NCBI GenBank assembly: GCA_003671065.1
Contig: QWPU01000017.1
Span: forward strand, 1-18,329
Length of the DNA stretch: 18,329 bases
Reading direction: 5' to 3'
DNA from: Planctomycetota bacterium
GTDB lineage: Bacteria; Planctomycetota; Phycisphaerae; Phycisphaerales; SM1A02
Of the stretch, positions 1 through 8,132 are shown piece by piece. Every line of letters starts with the position of its first letter. Positions within the stretch are counted from its first letter, which is position 1. The translations under genes were made by a program, and so were the position numbers. Below the pieces are notes generated by a model. That model was not told where the DNA came from. It saw only the letters and a program-made list of their open reading frames with translations, and made no database searches.

Positions 1-3000
1 AGGCCAACGCGAACGATCAAGCAACACTGCGTTAAGTGCAGCTACAACGACATCAGGCGCGACATGCTTCAGTTGCACGACACGGAACTCGACATCAGGT
101 GTGCCAAACGCCTTTGTATCAAGCTCTGTCAGCAGCGCACGCGCACGCGTCGATCCTTCAGCTGTTCCGACGACAACGATGGTGTCTGAGCCAGTCAACG
201 CAGAAAGTTCAACGCGTGTGAGACCCGAACCACTTGTGGCCTCGAGAATCTTGCGCGCTTCTTCGACGAGTGTGGCCGCCGAGGACTTCGTCGGCGTGAA
301 CACAGCCCAAGTCCGCGCAGCATCATCGCCTTCGCGATCGAGCTGTTTGATGAGCCCTTCCGCAACACTCATGATGCGAGCAGCGCCCGACCCGATGAGC
401 GAATTTGTGCGTGAATCAGCTTCAACGCGCACTGGTGGCGTCGAATCAAGTTGGCCGCGATTGCGACGCATGCGCTCAAGCACGATGCGCGGATCGGTCT
501 CTTGCTGATCGGCAAGCAATCGCTGCACGAGTGGCGCAATGCGCGTGCAGTCAGTGTGCGTGAGTTGAAAGGTCTTCGCGTCAACCGAATCAAGCGTTGG
601 TCGCTCATCAAGTGGCGTGATCAATTTCTCTGCTTCTAGAAGATCAGTCGCAGGCCCAACAAGCAAGAGCGCATTCGATCCTGCTGCGGCAATCACCTTC
701 ACTGCGAGTGGTTCGTGCGTCGTTGGATTCATCGCCGACGCAAGCGCCTGCGTCAAACTGTCCGCCACTTGCGCGGCATCCGCGTACATCAATGGACGCA
801 CACGCACGATCGGATCTCCAACGCTTGCGTTGCCGTCGTCGAGTTGCTTCACGAGTTCTTCAACAACTGGAATCAACGCATCAGGCGCGCTCACGATGAG
901 TGAGTTGCTTCGGCGATCCGCCGCAACATCAAGCACGCGCGTGGACTTGCCCGCAAGCGTCGGTTCGATTTGCGCGAGACGACCTTCAAGCGAACTGCGA
1001 ATCAGTGGCGCAAGTATGTCGGCCTTCGCGACCTTCAGTTTGAACACACGCAGCGTGGTCGCTGGTTGCGCAGCGCCTTCAACGCCGCGCACCACTTGTT
1101 CGACCTTGAGGAACACGCTTGGCGGACCGCTCACCACGAGCGTCTTCGATACTGGTTCCACACTCACAACCGTCGTTGAACCTTCAGTGCCGAGTTGACC
1201 AGCAGTCGCAAGTTCGCGAATGGTCTTTGCGATGCTGTCGAGATTTGCATCAGACAAACGCCAGGTGCGAATCTCTGCTTCTGGCGTCGCTTGTGCACGA
1301 TCGAGTTGCTCGACAAGTTTGTCGAAACCTGCCATGCGCGCAACCGGCGCATCAACAATGAGCGAGTTGGTTTGCGCGTCCGAGCGCACAACCACTTCAC
1401 GCGGCGGCGTGAGTTCAGGGCGCAAACGACCGCGCGGATCCACTGGCACTGGCGGCGCGGGATACATCTCATCGATGGTCTTCGCGAGTTCAGCAGCGCG
1501 CGCAACCTTCAGCGAGAAGATGCGGATCTCGCGGTCGGTGGCGCTTTGTCGCGTCGAGCCGTTGAGGTCCTCGATGATGACTTGAATCTCAGGAAGCAAG
1601 TCAGGATGCACTGCAACGATGAGCGCATTGGTCTGCGGCTCTGCAGTGATCGTCACTGGTTTCGCACTCTTCTCTTCAGGCGAACGCGCGGCGTATTGCG
1701 CGGTGAGCGCCGCGGCAAGCGTGCTTGCATCAGCCGTGCGCAATTGCAAGATGCGCATCGGTGGCGTCGCACCTGAAGGCACATCGAGATTCTTCACAAG
1801 CACTGCAAGCAATTCGTGTTGACGCGGATCTGCAGCAACAAGAAGTGAGTTCGTCTTATCGAGCACTTCAATCGCAGGCTCGCGCGCGAAACCCGCTGCT
1901 TGCCCGAGGCGACTTGCCGCAAGACCTTCGATCGAAGCCTTCGCGTCCGCCGCTTTCGCATGCGCAAGTGGAATCACGCGGACATCCGCGCCAGGACTCA
2001 TCACGCTGAGCAACTGCGTGCACGCATCAGCAAAGCGCGCGAGCGGTTCTTCTTCGCCGCTGGCAATGATCGTGCCGTTAGTGCTGTCGATCTCGGTGTC
2101 GATCAATGGTTCGCTTGAAGCGATAGTCACTGCCGGAACGCTTTCAACTCGCGTCGCTACCGCAGGGGCATCCGTTCCTACTTCGACAACGGCGGGTGTT
2201 GTCGCTGGCGCGTCAGTCGTGACAACAGGCGCGTCGAGCCCCGCAAGTTTGAGCGCCTTCGCAAGCAACGCAACAGGATCTGCACCTTGCGTATCAATCA
2301 CGCGAACAGCGCGCTTGACTTTCACGGCCTGCAACTGCTTGAGCAACTGCTCGGTCTTGTCAAAGGTTGTTGTGTCACCAGCGATGATGAGTGTGCGACT
2401 CATCGGCTCTGCTTGAATGAGCACTTCCACTGGCTTGCCGCCGTCAACGCCTGGCTTCGACAGCATTCCGCGCGCAGCAAGATCGCGAAGACTTTGTGAG
2501 ATGCGTTCGATGTCGCCCTTCTCAACGCGATAGGTGCGCAACTCCGCTTGTGGCGGAAGTGGCGTGCGATCAAGCGTGTTCACGAGTTCTTCGAAACTCG
2601 CGCGTCGTTCTGCAGGCGCTTCAACGATGAGTGAGTTTGTAGTCACATCAGCAGCGACAAAAACTTCTTTCTGCTTCTGCAAGTGCGGCAGCGCTCGTCC
2701 ACGCGCATCAAGCGGAACTGGCGGCGGCGGATAGAGACGATCAAGAGCCGTCGCAAGATCCTGCGCCTTTGCGGACTTGAGTGCAACGACGAATGTCTCG
2801 CGTGTTGGCGCGCTTCCATTGTCGCCTGCGCGATTCATGTCATCGATGAGCGTGCGAATCTCTTCGAACACTTCAGCATGCGCCGTCACCACCAGCGTGT
2901 TCGTCGTCGAGTCGGCTTCAACGCGCACTGGCTTCGCGCGGCGCACTTCAGGCGCGCGCGTGTCGAAGCGTTGCGACAGCATCGCCGCAACTTGCGCCGC

Positions 3001-5367
3001 ATCGCCACCGCGAAGTTGCAAGAGACGCAATGGCGGAAGCGCATCAGGCGCAGCGACATCGAGGTCGCGCACGAAGCTTTCGATCATCGCAAGTTGCGCC
3101 GCCTCACCAACAATGTAGAGCGCGTTTGTTGGCTCAATCACAGTGATTTCAGCAGACGGCACCGTGCGCGCCGGGTCGACGAGCACCGCCGAGGCAAGCA
3201 ACGGCGCGAGTTTCGCGGCGACTTCACTCGCGAGCGCGGCGCGCATCGGAACGATCTTGGCCGTGCGCGGCGGCGGCATGAGTTGCCGTGCTTGTGCAAG
3301 TGCGCTTTCAAACATTGCGACTGCTTCACGACGACCGCTCACGAGCAGCGAACCACTCGCTCCATCAATTTCCACAAGCGGCGCAGCAAGATCCGCATCG
3401 CCGCCCTTGGCGAGTTGCACAAAGATCAGGTTGGTGCGTTCAACAAGTTTCTGCGCATCCATGCCCGTCACCGCAATCGCACGAAACGCAAACGCATCGC
3501 GCGCAGGTCGATCAAGACCCGCGGCAAGCGATTGCACTTGCGCAACAGCCGCAGGCGTACCGCTCACAAGAATCGACTTCATCGCGTCAAGCGGTTCAAC
3601 CGTGGGTGGCGTGAAGGGCGTGCCATCACGCGGATCGAGCACGGTCTTGGCGAGGTCGCGCAGTTGCGTCGCAACAGATGATGGCACCACATTCATCATC
3701 GGAAGTTGGCGTGTTTCACGCTCAATGCTGCGCGAGCCATCGACTTGCGTCAACAGTTCGGTAAAGCGCGAGATCGATTGCGAACTACCGATGAGCACGA
3801 GTTCGCGGCTTGCGGCATCGAGTTCGATGCGCAGACTTCGCGTTGGATCGGCCGCGGGTGTTTGCTGCTCGTAGAGTTCGCGCGTGCGCGTAATCGTCGC
3901 TTCAGGATCCGCGCTCGTCACACGCATGAGTCGCACTTGACGCTCAACATTCGCTGGTCGATCAAGCGTTTCAATGACAGCGCGAATGCCTGCAATGTCC
4001 GTGGAATCGCCCGCAACCAAGATGGTTCGCCCATCAGGACCAGCGACGAGCGAGATCTCATCTTGCTGACGCTTCGACAGCAACGATTTCGCTGCTGCAA
4101 GAATCGCATCGGGCGATGCGCTCTGCAACTCAAGCGCTGCAATTGCACGATCGCCACGCAAACGCTCGCGCACGGTTGACCCGCGCGGCATCTTTGCTGG
4201 ATCGAATCCTTCCATCTCGAGAATGAACCGCTCGGCATCATCAATCGCGCCGAGATCACCAACGATCGTCACGCGTTCAGCTTCGGGCAACGCGACAATC
4301 GTCGGCTTCTTGTCCGGCGGATATGCAGCAAACAACTGCTCCAACCGCTCTTTCGCAATCGGTGCTTTCACCTTCGCAACTTGGAAGGTCTTCATGCCGC
4401 GACCTCCTGAAGCCGTCGGCGCAGCACCGCCAACAACAGGCACATCGAGTAGTTCAATCGTCTGTTTCAGTTGATCGATTTTCGCACGCGAGCCGCGCGC
4501 AACGATGGAATTGGTCCGGTCATCCGCTGCAACGACCAAGCCCGCCACGCGATTCTCTTCGATCTTCGTCTTCTTGCCGTCAGCAGGATTCACCACATAT
4601 TCGATCACCCGTTCGCCCATGAGTGCCTGCAAACTCTTCATGAGTTCCGGCGCCTTCGCGTGCATGATCGGAATGAACTCAATCACATTCTCAACATCGC
4701 TGCGATCGAGTTCATCGATGATGCGTTGAAGACGACGCACTTGCGCCGCTGTTTCAACAACAAGGATTGCGTTCTGTTGTTCGAGCGCGGTGACTGAGCC
4801 GTAACTCGCGACGAGATTCTTGAGTTGCTCAGCAACGCCCTTCGCTTGCGCGTTGAGCAGCGGAAGCACCACGGTGACGATCGTGTCATCAGTGACTTGC
4901 GCAGGAATCGTTCCGATGAAAGTCGGAACATTCTCGCGCTTCATGTCATCGAGCTTCTGCAAGAACATGCGTCCGCTCTCGACGCGCAGCATGCAGTTCT
5001 GCGTTTGCAGCAACACATTGAGCGTCTGCAACGCTTCATCAAGCGAGTAGTCTTTGGGATAGATGTAGTCGACGGTGCCCTTGGGGGCTTCCACTTCGCG
5101 CACGACCGGATAGCCCGTCACGCGGCTGAAGTAGTCGAGAATTTGGTCGTAGGTCTGCCCCTTGAAGTTGAAGCGGATGCGCGGACTTTGAGTGGACTGC
5201 GTCGTCGCGATCACGGGCACACTTGGCGGAACGGCCACTGCAGGCGCACTGTCTTGAGCCGCGTTGGCGGTGACAACGAGAGCCGCCGCGACCACGGGTA
5301 CAAGTGCTGCACTTGCGTTGCTGCGGCGGGTTGCGGTTTCAGAGTGTGCTGCGGGTCGCTTCTTCAT
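1..5367 (-). CDS. Giant secretin-family protein, N0 plus about 21 tandem N1-like modules (3' end outside window)
   Basis: The frame is open from the ATG at 5367 to base 1, 1789 codons with no stop seen, so the C-terminus lies off the left edge. GGAGGA at 5373-5378 sits 5 bases before the ATG. Residues 1-36 are a signal peptide (basic start, hydrophobic 20-34, cleavage near TANA/AQ). Residues about 62-141 look like an N0/STN domain. From about 159 onward, modules of 70-90 residues repeat, each with a strand-helix start (type RxxQLKxAxAxxLAxxL), a strand block around (T)NSLIV, and an end of type LxxxLDxx. TNSL-type cores are clear at about 285, 910, 1333, 1490 and 1660. In GspD/PilQ such N1 domains form periplasmic rings; known proteins have two or three, here about 21. 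No barrel domain is visible yet. The gene lies 102 bases behind a PilO/PilP fusion, the pilQ position. The secretin N-domain assignment is firm; channel formation is inferred. It could instead be a barrel-less periplasmic scaffold. Confidence 0.85.
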   Translation of the reverse strand, partial: MKKRPAAHSETATRRSNASAALVPVVAAALVVTANAAQDSAPAVAVPPSVPVIATTQSTQSPRIRFNFKGQTYDQILDYFSRVTGYPVVREVEAPKGTVDYIYPKDYSLDEALQTLNVLLQTQNCMLRVESGRMFLQKLDDMKRENVPTFIGTIPAQVTDDTIVTVVLPLLNAQAKGVAEQLKNLVASYGSVTALEQQNAILVVETAAQVRRLQRIIDELDRSDVENVIEFIPIMHAKAPELMKSLQALMGERVIEYVVNPADGKKTKIEENRVAGLVVAADDRTNSIVARGSRAKIDQLKQTIELLDVPVVGGAAPTASGGRGMKTFQVAKVKAPIAKERLEQLFAAYPPDKKPTIVALPEAERVTIVGDLGAIDDAERFILEMEGFDPAKMPRGSTVRERLRGDRAIAALELQSASPDAILAAAKSLLSKRQQDEISLVAGPDGRTILVAGDSTDIAGIRAVIETLDRPANVERQVRLMRVTSADPEATITRTRELYEQQTPAADPTRSLRIELDAASRELVLIGSSQSISRFTELLTQVDGSRSIERETRQLPMMNVVPSSVATQLRDLAKTVLDPRDGTPFTPPTVEPLDAMKSILVSGTPAAVAQVQSLAAGLDRPARDAFAFRAIAVTGMDAQKLVERTNLIFVQLAKGGDADLAAPLVEIDGASGSLLVSGRREAVAMFESALAQARQLMPPPRTAKIVPMRAALASEVAAKLAPLLASAVLVDPARTVPSAEITVIEPTNALYIVGEAAQLAMIESFVRDLDVAAPDALPPLRLLQLRGGDAAQVAAMLSQRFDTRAPEVRRAKPVRVEADSTTNTLVVTAHAEVFEEIRTLIDDMNRAGDNGSAPTRETFVVALKSAKAQDLATALDRLYPPPPVPLDARGRALPHLQKQKEVFVAADVTTNSLIVEAPAERRASFEELVNTLDRTPLPPQAELRTYRVEKGDIERISQSLRDLAARGMLSKPGVDGGKPVEVLIQAEPMSRTLIIAGDTTTFDKTEQLLKQLQAVKVKRAVRVIDTQGADPVALLAKALKLAGLDAPVVTTDAPATTPAVVEVGTDAPAVATRVESVPAVTIASSEPLIDTEIDSTNGTIIASGEEEPLARFADACTQLLSVMSPGADVRVIPLAHAKAADAKASIEGLAASRLGQAAGFAREPAIEVLDKTNSLLVAADPRQHELLAVLVKNLDVPSGATPPMRILQLRTADASTLAAALTAQYAARSPEEKSAKPVTITAEPQTNALIVAVHPDLLPEIQVIIEDLNGSTRQSATDREIRIFSLKVARAAELAKTIDEMYPAPPVPVDPRGRLRPELTPPREVVVRSDAQTNSLIVDAPVARMAGFDKLVEQLDRAQATPEAEIRTWRLSDANLDSIAKTIRELATAGQLGTEGSTTVVSVEPVSKTLVVSGPPSVFLKVEQVVRGVEGAAQPATTLRVFKLKVAKADILAPLIRSSLEGRLAQIEPTLAGKSTRVLDVAADRRSNSLIVSAPDALIPVVEELVKQLDDGNASVGDPIVRVRPLMYADAAQVADSLTQALASAMNPTTHEPLAVKVIAAAGSNALLLVGPATDLLEAEKLITPLDERPTLDSVDAKTFQLTHTDCTRIAPLVQRLLADQQETDPRIVLERMRRNRGQLDSTPPVRVEADSRTNSLIGSGAARIMSVAEGLIKQLDREGDDAARTWAVFTPTKSSAATLVEEARKILEATSGSGLTRVELSALTGSDTIVVVGTAEGSTRARALLTELDTKAFGTPDVEFRVVQLKHVAPDVVVAALNAVLLDRSRWP
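1060..1764 (-). repeat. Super-repeat copy B in the giant gene (three N1-like modules)
   Basis: This codes residues about 1202-1436 and is the partner of copy A. Landmarks are PPMRILQLR (1202), DREIRIF (1278), PAPPVPVDPRGR (ending 1314), QTNSLIVDAP (1332-1341) and AEIRTWR (1364). The neighbouring modules before each copy (from about 624 and 1016) also look related, so the duplicated unit is probably about five modules. Confidence 0.75.
2323..3036 (-). repeat. Super-repeat copy A in the giant gene (three N1-like modules)
   Basis: This codes residues about 778-1015 of the giant protein. It matches residues about 1202-1436 module by module at a constant offset of 423-424 residues. Landmarks are PPLRLLQLR (778), RET (856), a proline run followed by VPLDARGR (about 883-891), TTNSLIV (909-915) and AELRTYR (941). 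The similarity is at protein level; DNA identity is only patchy. Confidence 0.75.
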
Positions 5368-5469
5368 TAAGATCCTCCGGCGATCGCAAGGGGAATGCGT
5401 GCGCCATGCGTAAATAAGCCGCCTCCGAGCGCAACTGCACGCGCTCGCCGACGACCTTCAAAGAACAGA

Positions 5470-6531
5470 TCACCCAGCGGCAGATGCCCGCTGGGTGAGG
5501 TTGTTTCCAACTTGGACTCGGCATGTTCCACCGGGTCCTTCGAACAGTCCTGAATCGTACTCGACAGCGCGGAAAATCAGCTCGCCAATTGCACTTCCTG
5601 GCTGAAGCGTAAGTGGCGTTCCTGTCGGCAGATGACGGAGCCAAAGCTCGGGGCCGCTCGGTCCTTCGACGACGCCCGTGAGTTGCCACTCTCCGTAAGG
5701 AAACGGGCTCAGCGGAACGGCGACTGGAAGTTGTCCTGCTGCGTTGTCGAGACCCGTTGGAATTGGTGCGGTCGGAGCGCCTGATGTGGCGTTGGTTGCG
5801 ATGACCGTTGGCGCGATCGGCGGCGGGATGCGGAACGGGTTTGATCCGAACAGCGCGCGGTAACGCTCGGCGGTTGCGAGTGCCTGTTGATCGATGACGA
5901 GCGGCGCTTTTGCAAGACGGCCTGGCAGGAAGATTGTGGTCAACTTAATGGTCAGTTTGACTGCTTCGCCGCCGTTATTAGGATCGAGCCGAATCGACTC
6001 GATTCGCTTGATCCACGGTTCAATGTCGATTTTGAAGAGCAGTTGGTACACCTGCGCCGCAGAACCGCTGGCAATGACCGTTGCCTGCACTTCGACGAAG
6101 TCGGCCTCGTCGCGAAGCTGCCGCTCTTCGGGTCGGCGAAACTCTTTCTTGGCTGGTGTGGCGCGGGCAGTTGTTGAGCCTGTTGTGACCGAGAACTCCG
6201 CAATGCCAAGTTCTTCGCACGCTCGATTGAGGCGTCGGCGGACCTCGCTGTCGACATTTTCGAGCGAAGGACCAAGCGTGCGATTGGCGATCCCTTGCAA
6301 GCGACCGTCAAGCGCGGGTCGTGCGTCACGCTTGATGCGCGCGTTGGAGAGGACATCGATGTAGGTGTCGGTTTCGCGCAAGACGGCAACGCGATCATCT
6401 GAGAATCGATGTTCGCCAACCAGATAGCCAAGCGCGCCGCCAATGAGGACTGCGACAGCCGCTAGCGAGAGCACCCAGTGACGAGTCGCTGAGCGCACGG
6501 CGAGTTGAGTCATGTCGGTCACTCGCTTCAT
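5470..6531 (-). CDS. GspM/PilO-like inner-membrane protein fused to a PilP/GspC-HR-like domain
   Basis: 353 residues. A short basic N-terminus is followed by one membrane segment (about 19-39), a coiled region, and a PilO-like periplasmic fold around 146-204 (pattern VEVQATVIASGS...YQLLFKID...IESIRLD). A Pro/Ala-rich linker leads to a C-terminal domain at 280-342 (GEWQLTGVV...GTPLTLQPGSAIGELIFRAVEYD) of the beta type seen in PilP and the GspC HR domain. In those systems PilO/GspM build the inner-membrane assembly platform and PilP/GspC touch the secretin N0 domain, so this one protein may do both jobs. The start at 6531 is supported by GGAGGT 6 bases upstream and by an ATGA overlap (6528-6531) with the preceding gspL-like gene. 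PilO-like is likely; the PilP/HR part is a fold-pattern judgement. Confidence 0.65.
   Translation of the reverse strand: MKRVTDMTQLAVRSATRHWVLSLAAVAVLIGGALGYLVGEHRFSDDRVAVLRETDTYIDVLSNARIKRDARPALDGRLQGIANRTLGPSLENVDSEVRRRLNRACEELGIAEFSVTTGSTTARATPAKKEFRRPEERQLRDEADFVEVQATVIASGSAAQVYQLLFKIDIEPWIKRIESIRLDPNNGGEAVKLTIKLTTIFLPGRLAKAPLVIDQQALATAERYRALFGSNPFRIPPPIAPTVIATNATSGAPTAPIPTGLDNAAGQLPVAVPLSPFPYGEWQLTGVVEGPSGPELWLRHLPTGTPLTLQPGSAIGELIFRAVEYDSGLFEGPGGTCRVQVGNNLTQRASAAG
5471..5497 (-). terminator. Hairpin at the end of the PilO/PilP-like gene; possible weak terminator or attenuator
   Basis: A perfect 10-bp inverted repeat (CACCCAGCGG and CCGCTGGGTG, 7-base loop) covers the last codons and part of the stop codon of the PilO/PilP-like gene. 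On the minus strand it is followed by a T-rich but interrupted stretch (TCTGTTCTTT). It lies between this gene and the giant gene. It could cut transcription partly or protect the upstream mRNA end. The stem is certain; the terminator role is not. Confidence 0.45.
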
Positions 6532-8063
6532 GGCTTCACCTCCGTCGTGGCTGTGTCACGTGGCGCGAGATCAGCAGTCCGAAGCGTGTACGCAAATGGC
6601 GCAGGAAGACGGCGACCACCGCGCGCATCGGCGCCTGTCGAGCCGAGCGTGTAGCCCTTCTCTTTGACGAGCGTGTCACGCAACGCATCCGCGACACCGC
6701 GATCCTTCGCTTCGCCATCAATCACGAAACGCAGTTCAGGGCGCGTGACGAACTTGCCTTCGTTGGTGTACTCGACATCGGTCGAGACGAGTTGCGCAGT
6801 CATGCCATCAAGCACAACGACATGCGGATCGGGCGCGAATCGTCGCAGTGTGTCGAGGTGAGAGAGCCACGAAGGCGTGAGCGTCGAATAGGCATCGATG
6901 TGCTTGAGGCGGAGTTCATCACGCTTCGATGAACGCAATTCAGGCAACGCAGTCCGCGCTTTGTCCTTGAGATCATCGCGTCGTGTCTCGAGATCGCGCC
7001 AACTTCGCGTACCGAGTGTCCAACCCGCAAGACTTGCGACGACGAAGACGCCCGCGATGATGAGTATGCGTTGACGCCGCCGCGCTGCAACATCGATCAA
7101 GGCAGTTGGATGCAGGAGATCGATCGCACTGCCATCGCGAGTGAGTGCGCTTTCGTCTTCGATCAAGAGACCTGCGAGCGGCCAACACGATGTGAGAAAT
7201 GCTTCGCGGCACGCAGGATTTGAGACATCCACGCTCGGATGCGATTCAAGACGCGTCGCCGCGCATGACGCGATGCGACTGAGTTCTGGCGTGAGTTTTG
7301 CGCTCAATGCGCGATCGGCGCACACGATGACTCGATCAAACGCGAGCGGTTCTGCTGCGCCTCGTAATGCCACGATGAGCCGGCGACCTTCTGCAATCAC
7401 TGCGTGAGCGCGGATGTCAAGCGATTCGCTCGAGATACCAGCGCTGCGCGAATGCAGCAGTACGCCATCGCGGGCGAGCGTGAAGTCAACGCCGTCGCGA
7501 GTAACATCAACTGCAAGCGTTACGCCACGCCGAAACGAATCACTGCTGCGAATGAGTGCAATAGTTCCCAGCGTGCGCACTGATGCGCGCTGCACTGGGA
7601 TGCCTGCGCGCGCGCAACAACTCTCTAACACGCTGCGCGTTACCGCGGCAACCAACACTACCGCGTTGGCGTCGATGCGCGCTGCGAGTTGAAAGTCACC
7701 AACACTCTCGACACCTTCAGGCGAGTAGTCGCGACTGATCGCCATACGCGCCATGCTGCGCAGATCTGCTTCATCATCCGTCGGCAACTCCACTGAGCCA
7801 AGCAATGCGCCGTCACGGGAAAGCGCGACGAGCGCACTCGCATTCGCAAGATCATGCGCTTGAAGCGCGTCGAAAGCAGTGCCGGCGTTCGGTCCATCCG
7901 CTGCAAGCGCGGAGTCAACGACGGCGGCAATCGTGATGCGACCAGCGCCGCGCGTGCATGACACGGCGATGCAATGCGTTGGGGTCGTCTCAATCGCAAG
8001 CGTTCGTGCGCCCGACTTTGCTGTTGGATGGTTGCTGCTAGAGCTCATTGGTGCGGTGGACAT
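6528..8063 (-). CDS. gspL: GspL-like protein (PilM-like actin fold fused to PilN-like domain)
   Basis: 511 residues. Residues about 18-310 resemble the actin-like (ASKHA) cytoplasmic domain of GspL/PilM, beginning with a strand-turn-strand (ARTLAIETTPTHCIAV). A membrane segment lies at about 333-351, preceded by the basic stop RRRQR. A short coiled stretch follows, then a ferredoxin-like PilN/GspL periplasmic domain at about 397-470 (SWLSHLDTLRRFAPD...VLDG...ELRFVIDG). In type II systems GspL couples the GspE ATPase to the pseudopilus machinery. The gene sits between gspK and the PilO/PilP fusion, and its stop overlaps the next start (ATGA). The start is uncertain: neither ATG 8063 nor ATG 8048 has a Shine-Dalgarno sequence, and the 69-base leader is strikingly pyrimidine-rich on the coding strand. 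Confidence 0.75.
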   Translation of the reverse strand: MSTAPMSSSSNHPTAKSGARTLAIETTPTHCIAVSCTRGAGRITIAAVVDSALAADGPNAGTAFDALQAHDLANASALVALSRDGALLGSVELPTDDEADLRSMARMAISRDYSPEGVESVGDFQLAARIDANAVVLVAAVTRSVLESCCARAGIPVQRASVRTLGTIALIRSSDSFRRGVTLAVDVTRDGVDFTLARDGVLLHSRSAGISSESLDIRAHAVIAEGRRLIVALRGAAEPLAFDRVIVCADRALSAKLTPELSRIASCAATRLESHPSVDVSNPACREAFLTSCWPLAGLLIEDESALTRDGSAIDLLHPTALIDVAARRRQRILIIAGVFVVASLAGWTLGTRSWRDLETRRDDLKDKARTALPELRSSKRDELRLKHIDAYSTLTPSWLSHLDTLRRFAPDPHVVVLDGMTAQLVSTDVEYTNEGKFVTRPELRFVIDGEAKDRGVADALRDTLVKEKGYTLGSTGADARGGRRLPAPFAYTLRTADLAPRDTATTEVKP

Positions 8064-8132
8064 TGGTGAAGGGGCGCGGAGCGAAAAACGAAGGGAATCA
8101 GGGAAAATACAGAGGAAATATCGAGAGCGGAT

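Noticed and set aside
2683..3681. Long plus-strand open frame (332 codons) within the giant gene, and several shorter ones
   Set aside because: It lies opposite the giant coding frame, is rich in Arg/His in the manner of antisense shadows of GC-rich genes, and matches no family.
1..5367. CRISPR or simple DNA repeat array as the cause of the periodicity in the left third
   Set aside because: The periodicity is at protein level (N1-like modules); exact DNA matches between modules are short (for example 17 bases at 419-435 and 2915-2931).
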